Of a stretch of 64,000 nt of DNA, positions 1-12,434 are shown piece after piece. The notes under the pieces were generated by a model. That model was not told the origin of the DNA. It was given only the letters and a program-made list of their open reading frames with translations, and searched no databases. Numbering within the stretch: the first letter of the stretch is position 1; each line of letters opens with the position of its first letter. A program made the position numbers and the translations under genes. Location of the stretch: assembly GCA_025331125.1 (NCBI GenBank), contig JAOALB010000056.1, positions 62,001 through 126,000 on the forward strand. Reading direction: 5' to 3'. The DNA comes from Mycogone perniciosa. Taxonomy: Eukaryota; Ascomycota; Sordariomycetes; Hypocreales; Hypocreaceae.

Positions 1-1112
1 GAAGATCTGGGAGCTATTGCCAATGTTGGTGCCAATATTTTCGAGGGCCCAAGCCGAGAGGAATCCAGAGCTATTAATAACAAGACAAATCTCTGGGTTC
101 CGATTTGCGACGGCCACCAGATGGTCCAAAGCGACATCGTCAGTGCTTTGGTCATCCGCCATGCGCTCCTTAACAGCTCTCTCCACTGAGGCTGTGAAGT
201 CACGCCCATCAATAATACAAACAAACCATGGGCCCTTGGCAATAGGGTTTCCGTTGAAGGACTCGCTGAGGTTGATTTTACCCCAAAGCTGCCATTGCCA
301 GCCATTGGGCGTGTCGACTGGAGTCCAAACGCGTACACACCCATCAAGGCAGAAAGTATACAACACATTATCAGCTGTTTGCTCGAGATGAAATGGCTTG
401 CGCCACCTGATGGCAGTTACAATATCAGGGTGGCAGAGATATGATAGGTCAAAGAGAACTTCGTCAGGACCATATGTCAGTCGGCGCCAGACTTTGGCCA
501 GCCGATCATGGTGAGAAATCGAAGCGACATAGGCCGAGTCGAACGAAAGTGCAGCCGACTTTGCTGGATTGGGAAGGTTTTCCTCCCAAGAGCATATTGG
601 CTTTCCCTTTGTGCGAAATAGAGCCAGAAAATCCCCGGCGACCAGAAGCTCCTCTGAACTGCCCCAGGATAACGCACAGAATGTCTTTGCGTTATGATGC
701 GAGATGTCAACGGACAATTCCAAGGCCCACTAATGAAATGTGAGATGTTATATCCTATTTTGTAGAATTGTCGGGAAAGGGAACCTTTAATGCGTCCTCT
801 CGCAATCCTAGTGGCTTGTAGACCCGAACTTGAGTGACAGTACCGGTCGCAATTTTCCCTGTGCCCTCGTCGATGGCTATGGCCTGCAATGGTTGTTCGT
901 CCTCGTCGTATATAGTTTGAAGTAGTGTTCGCGATCCATTGAGGATGGTGAAGGCATTACCACTGATGTATGCCTACAGTCAGGAGATGTTAGTGAAGAA
1001 CTGTGATGTGTCGTGTTTGTACCGAGCTCACATTGATATTGAGGTTGTTCCAGAAGCTTGTAGTCAGACCTTGGAGCCTTGACTGCGGCTTGCCAGGCAG
1101 GACGGCGCTCAT
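1..1112 (-). CDS. RAV1: RAVE complex subunit Rav1, N-terminal part (cut by window edge)
   Basis: Rav1 (rabconnectin-3 alpha family) is the large WD40 subunit of the RAVE complex, which reassembles V1 with Vo of the vacuolar H+-ATPase. The reverse strand reads through three exons: 1032-1112 (27 codons), 785-973 (63 codons) and 1-729 (243 codons, open at the edge). Two introns of 58 and 55 nt fall in phase 0. The product begins MSAVLPGKPQSRLQG, then shows AYISGNAFTILNG and TLLQTIYDEDEQ. WD-type segments follow, such as HHDRLAKVWRR and LYTFCLDGCVRVW, and then FVCIIDGRDFTASVE, all typical of the fungal Rav1 N-terminal propeller. The start is the first ATG, immediately upstream of conserved sequence. 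About 333 residues are visible of a protein that is usually well over 1,000. The family match is from memory of Rav1 sequences, not a search. Confidence 0.88.
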
Positions 1113-2244
1113 ACTACCAAGAGAATATGGATCGTGCACATTGCTGAGAATGGGCTGCGAAGTTCATTCACGAATCGTCCATGGAAATGACGTGCATGCA
1201 TCAGTGAGAGCGCCGGCACGCGTCATAATTTACTCCGAGAGGTAGATTAGTACAGACGCTCCTCAAGGGCACTACCTTAATAGTACTAGTACCCTACAGG
1301 TACCAAGGTACCTCTAACTATGAGTAGAGGCACATTGGTACGGAGTACTCCGTACGCTGGAGCGGTATACATACCAAGTATAAAGTACTCCATACCAGGC
1401 CTTAGCACATAAAAATACTATTTACAGGTCTCCGTATAGCCCTATAGTATGGTACAGCTAATATAGTGCCACGTATAGAGTACTCCGTAAAAAGTTTCGG
1501 TAAATTTTGTATTATAGAGTTGCCTTACAAAAGTTACCGAAACTCTCTTCTCCCCACTGTATAATTAGGTATATAAGTGTCTTTAATGGAGGTCAGAAAG
1601 TTCTGCGCCCTTCGGCAACTGACCTACTTACTTGGTAATTGTTAAGAAAAGTGTGCGGAACTTTGTTTCCCCAATCATCTAGATACTACTACTGTTGCAC
1701 GGCGAAGACGGGATGACAGTCAACAGTTCAAAGCAGGATGCGAGGTCAATTCCCACTCCACTACTAAAGCACGCTCAGGGATAAAACGCTACTTCGTATA
1801 GTACGAAGAGGTACGGAGTACTGCAGACCTACCTACCTGCCTATCTGGTACCTGGTAGATAGTAGTATTCATAGTACGCATCTATGAAGTACCTACAGAT
1901 AGCACATAATACTCGGCAACCAGAATCGGGGATCCCTAGGTACTTACTAAGTAGAATTCATGAAGACTTGAAAACAAAGGTACTATAGGTAGTTACTTCA
2001 TAGTACATATCTACCTGTTTTCTCAGCAACCGGCCTACCTAGGTACAGTTGAATGCCCTCGACAAACTTCCTATCCGGAATACACGATTTAGAATGCACT
2101 TTATACATCACCTTGTAATAACATCCTCTTCCACAGATATGTGGATATGTAGCTAATTTGGTCACGTTATGCGTCCGGATCCCATGATACAATTGCATGG
2201 GCATATCAAATCATGGCCCATACAGTGAATAGTCTTCCTCAACG
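1113..2244. other. Intergenic, AT-rich, GTAC-rich palindromes
   Basis: There is no supportable gene here. The stretch is crowded with short GTAC-centred words (GGTACC, CCTAGGTAC, TACCTACC) and copies of TACGGAGTA/TACTCCGTA. These include a perfect 18-bp palindrome at 1339-1356, GTACGGAGTACTCCGTAC. It separates the 5' end of RAV1 from the 3' end of SFI1, so it should contain the RAV1 promoter and the SFI1 terminator. Confidence 0.6.
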
Positions 2245-5200
2245 TCAAGTCCTCGACACTAGTTCTGCCGTCCTTGCTTCGTTGTTCTGCTTATTGTTGA
2301 GGATTTGGAGTGGGCTCGTTGCCCGTTGTGTTGGGGCCACGGTGATCGAAACCCTGCCGCGGCCCTTGGGGGGGGCAGGAGGCTGGGATGTGACAGCCGA
2401 CATCGAATGGCGTAGTTGTACCCTCGATGACCTACTCAAATCGATCGGTGCTATTGGTTTAGATTCTGGAGCTTGCATCCCTTCCGACCGCTTGCCGGAA
2501 TGCCTGGGAGCAATTTCTTGGGAGGGCCGCTGAAACGCATCGCGAGGTTGATGCATGCGTGAACGAGGCGTTGATACACCAGGGAGATAAGTAGACGGCC
2601 CTTTCGATGGCGACTCTGCTTTCATACGCACTGATCTCATAGTTACGCTACTGCCGAACCGCCTTGATTTGCTGTCATGGGACGGCAATGTATCTAGTTC
2701 TAGGTGCGCCGGCACCGGTGCTCGAGGCGTGGTAGAGGGTAAGCCTGCCTTTTTGGGCGATTTTGGTAAGTCAGCTTCCTCCGTGCCGCTGAAAAGAACT
2801 GATTCTTCGTCCGTTTCTCTCACTGGTGGCATCAGCCGAGATGTTAGAGCAAAGGACATGGACATCGGCACCCCGGTCCACCGGGTCGGAGTTTCAACAA
2901 GACCAGTTGTGATATCTCGCTCATGCAGACTCTCTTTTAAAAGATGCCGACGTGCAGAGAGTGTCCTCCAGCCGTTCCGGTGTCCACCAAACGACTCGGG
3001 CTTCGGTGTAAATCGCATATCCAGCCCCAATGGAGCATCCCTATCATTTCCAGACGCTTGCCTCCATTGATGAAAAGTTCGATTGCGTTTCTCGCCGTAG
3101 TATTTTTGTTGAACCATAATTGCAGTGTGGGCCTGTCCGCTTCGCTGCAAAGATGAAATGGACCATTCTTTTAGATATTGACGCTGTTTACCCGTTGCCC
3201 ACGATTCCCAACATTGCATGTCTTGTTGCTCGTGTTCTTGAGTGAAATCCCTCCATGTCGCCAGCCAAGCTTGCCTGTGATATTGGCTGGTTATGAGTTG
3301 AAGTCGCGCATCCCCACGGGTACGCTTTCTCCATTTCGCGACAGCGTTTTGGAGTCGTAGAGCGTTGCGATCTGTCTCGACGATTGCTGCAAGTTCGATC
3401 TTCTCGTGCATATGAGCCGTCATTGCCCTCCAATGATCCAACACTCCATAGAATTTGCGTTTCTTCCTTGCTGACGAGACTTCTGTGTATCTCATCATGA
3501 GGTAACGCCTCAGGGTCTCCTTGACTTGAGTCTTGCGCTTTTCCACAGCCACGTCCAACACGGGCATTACTCGCGTCACGACAATAAACAGTCTTGCTCG
3601 ACTGTCCAGATGCTCTAGTTGTGCATGGCTTTCGTTTGATCGCACCAGAGCATCCAGAAACTTGGATATGCACTGCTTTTCGAAGTTTCTGGCGGCTTTG
3701 TCTTGTCTGCATCTATCCTCCACAGAAGTCCCCTGCCACTTGTGTAGCGCACGAGTTACGGACAAATATTCGTTCCTCCAACGGAAAGCCTGAACTCGTA
3801 CTCGAAGATTCCAAATGTCGAAGGCACTCCTAGCTGCTTTCATTAATGAACTTTCTTGGCAAGCCAAAGCCCGTCTCTTCACTTCGGCTTGATCCCACCA
3901 CTCTCCGAGATGATCAAATGAAAGACGTAGAGCCCCAACCTGGCGGGCTGCGCCAAGTCGCCTGGCGCTCAACCGTGCTTGATATCGCCACTTCGACAAT
4001 GCGCCTAATTTGTCATGGTGCCCCTTTCGCTTCAAAACTGCATGTCCAATTGATGTATTTTCCGTTGCCTGGGACGTCCATGCCGTCACTACATTGCTCT
4101 TAGTCCTCTGAATACTCCTCTGGCGGGAAACATTTATCATTAGGTGGCGCGTCCATTGCTCGAAAATTCGAAGAGCCACCTTCAGGCGATAACTTTGCGC
4201 AATCGCCGAGGCTGCAATACTGAGCTGTTCTTCCTGGTATGCAACAGCACGCTGTAGCTTCTGAACCGCTGTAATTGTCCTCAGCTGATCGATAACAGGC
4301 GCTCTGGAGCTTGGTGCTTGACTCCATCCTCGGAAACAGCGAAATCGAACCATGTGTCTTCTAGCAACACCTTCTCGCTCTAGTCTTGTGGCAGTTCGGT
4401 CAGCCCAGTGATTAAACACTTTACTCGCGAGGTAAATCTCCCTCGCTCGGGCCGCACGACTTAGTAGTTGCTCGTGTCTTTGCTCTGAAGTATCAACCTT
4501 GGTGTTTATGGAATTGTTCGGTGTAATGTTTCCTCGGTCCAGCGGTACTACATGAGGACTTTCTTTGCCGAAGTCATCCAGCACGACATGCGACTCCTGA
4601 TGCTTCTTATTTTCGACTTTGTTCATATCGGGTACCCTCGTTACCGTGCTTGGGTTAGTTTGAACGTCAACATGAGAGCAGTTATTCCCTTCAGGTAGGA
4701 TTGGATCCTCATCCTTGTCATGGGTTCGAACTTGACTGCCCATGTCGTCTTCTCGGTTAGGTGCGGAGTTGTCAGCCCTCCATTTGCGTTGTTGGCTCAT
4801 GGCAGCACGCCATCGATCTATCGCCAAAGCAAGTGTAGCTTGTCTCACGTTGTGAGGAGGGATGTATTGAGTTGCTGTTTCTCCTCGAATTGGCGAATGT
4901 TTGGTAGATTCATTATTTCCCATGGGGAGGACATCTTCAGCCTGTAGTTCAACGAGGGGTCGTTCAGATCCAACGACCGGGTCGTCGTGATTATGATTTG
5001 ATGCATGCTGGGTTATGAGATTTCGCAATTTCTCAAGCGCGGAAGACGCGACGGTGCCTTCTCCTTCGTTATCGAAATCGTTCAGAACATCCACCGCTTC
5101 AGCCGGCAGAGTCGCAAATACTGAGGTATCGGGTTGGGAGATAATATTACTCTTCCGAGTCCTTTGATACAATGCGTTGTCTCCCACGCTACCCTTTGTT

Positions 5201-5701
5201 TGGGCAATATATGGGCGACTGGAATGGGACGGCGCAGGGGATATGGAATGCGAACGCTGGCTATGCAAAGACGTAGTGGTATTATCGCCGAATTCAAGAA
5301 CAATGCCCATCCGGCCAAGTATGGCCTGGAACTTTTGGGAGAGGGTGCTATCCCCTTGTTCGCCCCCGACACGAAAGACGAGAGTTGAAAGATGGTGATC
5401 GGAATCTGGATCAATGCCATGCTGAGGAAGGACTTCGTCATAGGCCTTGAAAAGAGCAGCAGCGGGTAGTGGCTTAGGCGTCGCGGAGTGATCGAGCAGT
5501 TCCTGAGCTGCTGTGATGACAGCATGCAAGATGGCGATATCTAGTGAACAACTTAGCCAGGAGAATATACAGATGGAGCCGAAGGGTCGTACCATGGTTA
5601 GAATAGTAAGGCTCCTGACTTGAGGGAGCCAAACTAGGGGATGCGGAAAGGACATTGTCCGGGACGGAAACCGTGTCAATTTCCTGATACTGAGGCTGCA
5701 T
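2245..5701 (-). CDS. SFI1: Sfi1-like spindle pole body / centrin-binding protein
   Basis: Sfi1 is a long alpha-helical scaffold of the spindle pole body half-bridge; its repeats each bind one centrin (Cdc31). Exon 1 is 5593-5701 and exon 2 is 2245-5540, separated by a 52-nt intron (GTACGA...CACTAG). The product is 1,134 residues. I start at MQPQYQEIDTV: splicing from it joins ...YYSNH to DIAILHAVITAAQELLDHS in frame, whereas the longer unspliced reading has an implausible N-terminus. The central region (roughly residues 400-830) carries many Sfi1-type repeats spaced about 30-35 residues. These are alternating leucine/aromatic positions followed by W, such as KVFNHWADRT, RCFRGWSQAP, RIFEQWTRHL, HKWQGT and DALNKWR-like motifs. 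The N-terminal and C-terminal tails are Ser/Pro-rich and probably disordered. It is divergent from the small CX9C gene. Confidence 0.85.
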
Positions 5702-6293
5702 GAGTGCCACTTCAAGCTTGTAAGTAAAAGACACAAAATAGGAAGTTGGTTGCATGCTCACTTGAGGCGAGCATTTGTCTGTTATTGATCCATATTCAAT
5801 ATAGCCAACGAATGCGACGCGCGCCAGGCTCGATAGCAAGGCTCCTTTGAACGCGGCGGGAGGAACTCGAATTCGGGAGAGGGATGGATAGCTCCTATCT
5901 GGGGCGGATGAGCCTGCAGGATGAGAAACAGCGACAGAAAGAAAGATGAAGTTCAATGCTGAGCGTGCCCTTTCAAGCCAAGTGTGAAAGCAGCAGCTTC
6001 GACAGCGTCGCGTGTGGTATGAGATGCGGTACTCGTAGGTACTCGTACCTTTCTTTGCACTGACCTAGAGCATGGAGCCCCTAACGGTGTGGAGCAGCCG
6101 AAAAAAACATACCGTGGAAATAGCACTGTATGTTCATTAGCAAGACACCGCCATTGTACATACTCCGTACTTTTTATCATTACTAGTCATCTTCATCAAG
6201 GGCCTGCATCAACGTGGTCCGATAATCGGTAGCGAATAGCCAAAGGGGACCTGGATGATCATATCGGCTGCCATCCGATCATCCACAGTCAAA
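5702..6293. other. Divergent intergenic region SFI1 / CX9C gene
   Basis: This 592-bp region between two start codons presumably holds both promoters. It contains duplicated ACTCGTAGGTACTCGTACC sequence near 6029-6048 and a TACTCCGTAC motif near 6162. Open frames here are only the unspliced extension of SFI1. Confidence 0.5.
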
Positions 6294-6588
6294 ATGGGCC
6301 GTGCAACCAATCGTCCCATTCAGAAACTCGCAAAAGCGGCCTCCAAGTGCGCAGCAGAGGTGTGTGTTCATCATTAAGCCCTAAATGACTTCTTGATGTT
6401 GATTCACTAGGCCACGGTATATGGGAAATGTATTGTCGCAGATTATAATATAGTCGATAAAGATAAATGCGCCAAAGAGTTCATGAGACTCAAAAATTGC
6501 TACCTAGTGAGTGTCTCCCTGTTCCCACTCTCTTTCATGAGCTAGTCTCACCACAACCACATAACAGTCAGCTGCGAAGAAAACATAA
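6294..6588 (+). CDS. Twin-CX9C mitochondrial protein, NDUFAF8-like
   Basis: This three-exon gene is easily missed: 6294-6359, 6411-6506 and 6568-6588, with introns of 51 and 61 nt, giving 60 residues. The protein begins MGRATNRPIQKLAKAASKC and ends NCYLSAAKKT. Its four cysteines are C19, C29, C42 and C52, exactly two CX9C pairs as in coiled-coil-helix-coiled-coil-helix proteins oxidised by the Mia40 relay in the mitochondrial intermembrane space. The pattern A-A-E-A-x-x-Y-G-K-C followed by C-A-K-E-F-x-x-L-K-N-C resembles NDUFAF8 (C17orf89), a complex I assembly factor. That assignment is an inference; another CX9C family is possible. Phases are 0/0 and both acceptors are canonical. It ends 117 bp from the convergent ILS1 stop codon. 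Confidence 0.85.
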
Positions 6589-6705
6589 TCTTCGATATTC
6601 TGATTCCCGCATTTTTTTTTGCGTTATGTATCTAGAATCTCTAGAACCACATGCCTTTGTATTTCTCCCTGACTGAAGAAGTTCGAGGGCATCGAAACGA
6701 GACAC

Positions 6706-9700
6706 TCAAATCCTCAAAAGTCGCAGGAGCAATGTCGCTTGTTGAATCTCTTGCTCCTCCTCTGCAATCAACTCACTGACGTCTCCATCCTGGCGCTTCT
6801 CAATTGACCGTCGAAGAACCTTCTCGAAGCTCGCCGACTGTGACCCAAAGACGCTTTCCAGTCCAATGCTATCTGGGTCCGACAGAACCTGATATTCCAT
6901 TCTCACATCGTCGGTTGGTTGTAGCCCAGCCTTCTTACGAAGACGCTGAACCCGGTTGATGACTTCTCTAGCAAGACCTTCTTGCGCTAGTTCGGGGTAT
7001 ATCTCCGAATCCAAGATCGTCAATACATCACTGTCCGTATTGATCTCAAGCATCTTGGACGTTTCATCCTCCTTAACACCTCGGCGTACAACAAGGTCCC
7101 CTTCCTCCAAGCGGATGCCATCCACCACGATGTATTTGTCGCGTAGGTAGCCTTGTACCTGTTCACTGCTCAATGTGGGAAGAGCCTTCTTGACCCGCGC
7201 CATGTCCTTTTTGAGCTTCTTACCCAATACTGGCCACTCAGCAGTGACGCTGTATTGAACATTGTACTTGGCTTCATCCCCTGTTAGTATTAGATCTCGG
7301 ACGTTGAGCTCCTCTGTGATGTATGTTTCGAGCGACTTGACATCATCCAAGTACTGTTGATCGTAGTGTATCACAACTAAAGTTTTGAGCGGTGTTTTGA
7401 GTCCAATGCTCCTGCGCTCTCGCGACACACGAGCGAGTTCAATAACCCGTTGCATCCTCGAAACCCTACGTTCAACTTCAGAATCAAACAACTCTTGCCT
7501 CACCTCGGGGAAGGGTAGGAAATGTACACTTCGAGGGTCTTCACCCTGCAAGCCTTTCGGGATGTGCTGAAGGAGCTTGAGATATATCGTGTCTGATAGA
7601 AACGGTGTAAAGGGGGCAAGTCCACGGCAAAGGGTAAAGAGGACCTCAAAAAGAGCGTTGAGTGCATGCTGGGTATCTTCCACTCCATTCTCACCTTTGA
7701 GGCGACGGCGGTTGAATCTAATATACCAGTTTGTTGTGTTATCGATGAGCTCGAGTAGCCGAGGTACCACCGTATACAGCCGGTAGCCTGTCATCGATGT
7801 CAGCGGAAGCTCTGGAGCGTCAAAAGTCCATGACTATGGGGGAAGAAGAGTGGGTGTGAACTACCTTTCATTTCACCGTTGACGAACTGCAATAGGCTTT
7901 GGCAACTCGCCAGGATCCAACGGTCCATCACATTGTTGTTGTTTGATTCCATTCCCGGATTCCAGATGTAATCCACTCCCTCAACCTTCTTGAGGAGGGC
8001 AACTTGGCCCTCGAAGAACTTGTAACTGTTCCAAAGGGGCAATAATACTTTTTGCACAACTTCTTTGACCCCGGATTCTTTGAATCGCAAGGGCTCTGCC
8101 CGCACAACCGGAGAATTGATGAGATAGAGTCTCAAAGCGTCTGAGCCATACTTATTCATCACAATGGTTGGGTCGGGGTAGTTCTTTAGCCGTTTCGACA
8201 TCTTCTTTCCATCCTCCGCGAGAACAATGCCGTTCACCACACAGTTCTTGAATGGCGAGCAGCCGAACAGGTGAGTACCAAGCACAAGGAGAGTGTAGAA
8301 CCAACCCCGTGTTTGATCCAAGCCTTCGGCAATAAAATCTCCCGGGAAGCAATGCTTGAATTTGTCAACATTCTCGAATGGGTAGTGTTGGCTGGCGTAA
8401 GGCATGCTACCCGACTCAAACCAACAGTCAAACACTTCTTCAACACGCCTCAAGACACCCTTTCCCATTTTGCTAGGGATAGTAATGTGGTCGATCTTGT
8501 CCCGATGAATATCCTCTAATTCACCGGTGTAGCCACTGAGTTCGCGCAATTCGGCAATGCTCCCAACGCAAACTCGCTCCTCCAGGTCCTCGCTCACCCA
8601 GAGTGGAATTGGTGTTCCCCAGTAGCGATTTCTTCCCACGTTCCAGTCGCGAGCATTCTGGATCCAGCTGGCGAAACGGCGCTCCTTGACAAAAGCCGGC
8701 ACCCAGTGAGAATCTTCGATGTTTTTAAGCATGTCGGGAATGATCTCCGGAATCCGAATGAACCAGGACGGCACGGCCCTGTAAATGAGTGGGGTGTCAG
8801 ACCGTGGGCACATGGGGTACGAGTGCCGGATCTGAGACTCGACGACAAGTCGACCCGTATTCTTGAGATACTTGATGATATGCTTGTCGGCCTCCTTGAC
8901 GTGCATTCCGGCAAAATCGCGGACACGGTCAGTAAAATGGCCTGTGTCATCAACTGGATCTGGGGGCGGACGGTTTTCATTGATGATGCCGGCTTCAAGA
9001 GCCACGTTGTAGTCATCTTCACCAAATGCTGGGGCTTGATGAACGATTCCCACGCCACTATCTGCTGTCACATAGGTGGCATTCAAGACCCGAAATCCAA
9101 CGTCTTTGAAATCGTCCCAGAAGTAATCAAACAAAGGCTGATACTTCCATCCAAGCATGTCCTTTCCCTTGATTTTGCTGATAACGGTGAAGTCGGCCTT
9201 TTTGGGGTCTTTGTATAGTGTACCCAATAGATTTTCAAGAATAATGTAGGTCTTTCCAGACTTTCCGTCTTTGATCTTGATATATTCGAAGTCGGGGTGA
9301 GCTGCGAGGCCTGTGTGTGACGGCAGAGTCCAGGGGGTTGTTGTCCACGCCAAAAGATTGGTTTCGGGATCATCCAAAAGTGGGAACGATACTACAACGG
9401 CAGGATCTGTGACATCTTGATAGTTCTGGTTGGCCTCAAAGTTGCTCAGCGCCGTTGTCAACACCGTAGAATAGGGCATTACGCGGTAGCCTTGGTACAC
9501 TTGACCTTTATCGACGAGCTGTTTAAAGACCCACCACAGTGATTCCATAAACTTGGGGTCCATTGTCTCAACGGATCAGTCAGCGTTATTGATCGGTCCT
9601 GGCAGTGCAGCTAGGTATAAGGGCATGCTCACCTTGTAGTCATTATCGAAATCGATCCAACGTCCTAGACGTTCCACAGTAGTACGCCATTCTGCTGCAT

Positions 9701-10124
9701 AGCGCATGACAATGGAACGGCATTCCTCGTTATACTTTCCAATTCCCAGCTTCTCCACAGCGGCTTTCCCAGAGATGCCCAACTTCTTGTCAATCTCATG
9801 CTCGATCGGTAGCCCATGAGTATCCCAGCCAAATCTGCGCTCAACATGATACCCCTTCATAGACCAGTAACGAGGAATGATATCCTTGATTGTGGACGCC
9901 AACAGATGTCCATAGTGAGGCAAACCAGTGGCGAACGGTGGTCCGTCATAGAAGGTATAATGTGGGCGACCGGCGGACAATTCTAGCTGTGACATGACAT
10001 CAGAAATAAATCCGTCAATAAAATAGAGAATAAATCAAGTTGTACATACCTGACGATGGAAGGCGTTGATAGCTCGCCATCGCTCGATGATGACCTCCTC
10101 CTCCTTGGGGAAATCAATGGACAT
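6706..10124 (-). CDS. ILS1: Isoleucyl-tRNA synthetase, cytosolic
   Basis: This class I aminoacyl-tRNA synthetase charges tRNA-Ile. Exons are 10050-10124, 9633-9986, 7865-9566 and 6706-7787; introns are 63, 66 and 77 nt. The product is 1,070 residues, the usual length of the eukaryotic cytosolic enzyme. The start MSIDFPKEEE lies in a 25-codon first exon that joins to LELSAGRPHYTFYDGPPFATG. The HIGH signature is present as HYGH (about residues 49-52) and the KMSKR loop at about residue 600. The CP1 editing domain lies between them and an anticodon-binding region follows (GYRLYTVVPRLLELIDNTTNWYIR). There is no organellar presequence, supporting cytosolic use. It is divergent from MO25 across 564 bp. 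Confidence 0.96.
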
Positions 10125-10688
10125 GATGCCAACCTTTCTCGCGCTAGAAGGTATATTGATGAGCGAGGGAAGTCACAAATCGACGACACAGTTGAGTCTA
10201 CGTTTCACCCAAGAGCATCTGGCATTCACTCAACCTCGACTTCTTGACAGTGAGAGGTTGAAAGAAGTGGTTTTCGACTTGGTGAGTCAGGGAGAGATGG
10301 TGGGGTTCAGTGTGCCCCTCACTCTTTCTTGCCCCGGAAGTGGGGTGTGCGCCTTCATCCTCCATGTGCAAGACTGATGAAAAATCTCCTGTGCGCTAGG
10401 CTCAGAGCGGCAATATTAATTACAGACTATGCTGCTTAGTGGATAAGAGATGAGGACGGGTACAAGGTATCTATGTGCCACAACCTGGTATCCCCGGTGA
10501 TGACGATGCACAACCAACTTACCGAACATTGAGTACCTGAGAGACACATCAAACGACGCCAACTGAAACCTATTGCGCTTATGTCCTCGTGGTTATTCTA
10601 TAGCTAGCCAGGGGTCATAGGATAGCCTCCAACATCTATTTTCCACACGCCTTCAGGCTCGATATCAGCCTTGGGAAACCACTTCGCG
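10125..10688. other. Divergent intergenic region ILS1 / MO25
   Basis: This 564-bp region should contain the two promoters. I see no conserved coding segment: the open frame across it on the plus strand overlaps the antisense of ILS1 exon 1 and shows no recognisable protein. No clear motif stands out beyond AT-rich tracts near 10415-10440. Confidence 0.45.
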
Positions 10689-11995
10689 ATGTCTTTCTTG
10701 TTTGGTAGAGTTAGGTCTCGAGCAGCTGCTGATCTTCCCCGGCAAGCTCGCGAGCATATTTTGAAGCTCGAAGGTCCCAATGGAGCGTCCAAAGTAGGTC
10801 ATCGAACTCTCATTAGCGCTTTGGTATTCTCCTCTAACATCACCAGGCCGAAGAGCTAGCTCGTGTGCTCAGTCAGATGAAAGTCGTTCTTCAGGGCACT
10901 CAAGGTATGAAACTTCAATCTCGCCCTTGCCTCGCTTTTCTCCCTCTCCCCCCTAAGCTGCTCCTGTTGGTGCGTTAACATGACGGAAGAGACCGACAGC
11001 TCACCCGAGCAGATCTACCAGCTAGTCACCGGCCTGATTGACGAAGATCTTCTCCATCTCCTTGCGACCAACCTATACCGACTACCCTTTGAATCCCGGA
11101 AGGATGCTCAAGTCATCTTTTCCTACGTCTTCCGTTTCCGGCCGGCTGCAGCAGCCCCCAAGAGTGACCCTATTGCTCTATCATATGTGGTCTGCAACCG
11201 CCCACAAGTTCTCGTCGAGCTGTGCCGAGCCTACGACCATAAGGAAAGCGCCACGCCGGCAGGGTCAGTTCTGCGGGAACTCCTCAAGAACGAGGCTGCT
11301 GCTGCTATCATTTTATACGACGATGGCGATGAACCAGGCTCCAGTTCCAAAGGGCTTAACGCCATTGATCGAGATCGACCACAGAGCGGAAGAGGAGTAT
11401 TTTGGAGATTCTTCGACTGGATAAACAAGAGCTCCTTCGAGGTTGCTGCGGATGCTTTCACGACTTTTCGGGTTAGGAACTCCTTGGCTTTTACTGTTGT
11501 TAGATGAACAACAATGCTAACGGCTGCTAGGAGCTCCTGACACGACACAAAGATTTAGTTCCAAAATACCTTTCCACCAACTTCGACCTTTTCTTTGACA
11601 AGTATAACAACATATTGGTGCAATCAAGTAGCTACGTCACCAAACGTCAATCCATTAAGCTCCTCGGCGAAATACTTCTGGATCGTTCCAACTACAGTGT
11701 CATGACAGCGTACGTCGACCGTGGGGAGCATCTAAAGATATGCATGAATTTGCTCCGAGACGATAGGAAAATGGTCCAATACGAAGGTTTTCACGTATTC
11801 AAGGTCTTCGTGGCAAATCCACACAAATCTATCGCTGTTCAGAAGATCCTGCTCATGAACCGCGAAAAGCTTCTCACCTTTCTCGGGCATTTCTTGGAGG
11901 ATCGTACCGATGATGAACAATTCATTGATGAACGGGAGTTCTTGATAAAGCAAATTCGAAATATGCCCCCAAGCCCGGTGGCTCCTCAGCGATAA
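10689..11995 (+). CDS. HYM1: Mo25 family scaffold protein (Hym1/HymA)
   Basis: Mo25/Hym1 is an armadillo-like helical scaffold that activates GCK/Ndr kinases in the RAM/MOR morphogenesis network; Aspergillus HymA is needed for conidiophore development. Exons are 10689-10793, 10847-10904, 10990-11471 and 11531-11995, giving 369 residues, close to the family norm. The protein starts MSFLFGRVRSRAAADLPRQA. Splicing joins NGASK to AEELARVLSQMKVVLQGTQ and then to ETDSSPEQIYQLVTGLI, all recognisable Mo25 N-terminal sequence. Later conserved blocks are ELLTRHKDLVPKYLSTN, FFDKYN and VMTAYVDRGEHLKICMNLLRD. The ATG at 10980 lies inside intron 2 and is not the start. The third exon's acceptor (ACGGAAG) is unusual but fits frame and homology. 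Confidence 0.93.
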
Positions 11996-12434
11996 CGATA
12001 CTGTCCGGGGAGATCAGGGGATTTATCTGCTTTCAACCTAATACATGATTATATGAATAAATACATAGGCGCTGCTTGTACTTTGATAGGGTTGCTCTTG
12101 CTGGTTAATTTCCTGGGGCGTTGTTTAGATCATTGTGGGTCATAGCGGATTACGATAACATTGGGGCTCTTGTTACACAGCTGACTATCTCACAATATCG
12201 CAAGTTATCACCATGCGTCATGCATATGTGGCTGTCCCATTAACCAAAGCCAAACGTAGATTTAGGCAGCGTTCCCCGAGTCTCCCCTCTATCGTCCTTC
12301 TAACTGGACGGATTGTGATGTGTTGTTATTGTACCCGCTCTCGCCAACGCCCACCCATTACCACATAATGAAAAAAAACAGACCTTGTTGAAACCACAAC
12401 TCCTAACCGGCTTGCACCAGTAACATCCTGGGCT
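11996..12434. other. Convergent intergenic region MO25 / SWIB gene
   Basis: This is a 439-bp region between two stop codons, AT-rich just after the MO25 stop (12035-12075, including TTATATGAATAAATACATA, a plausible polyadenylation region). No coding sequence is recognised. Confidence 0.45.

Noticed and set aside
2669..3070. 133-codon plus-strand open frame opposite SFI1
   Set aside because: It is a shadow of the low-complexity C-terminal SFI1 coding sequence; no conserved motif.
5593..5736. Longer N-terminus for SFI1 without the intron
   Set aside because: The unspliced frame gives a hydrophobic, unlikely start; splicing 5541-5592 from the ATG at 5701 gives a natural join.
10066..10377. 103-codon plus-strand frame between ILS1 and MO25
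   Set aside because: It starts antisense to ILS1 exon 1 and runs through a promoter region; no recognisable domain.
10980..10990. ATG at 10980 as MO25 start
   Set aside because: It lies within intron 2; two upstream exons encode the conserved Mo25 N-terminus.
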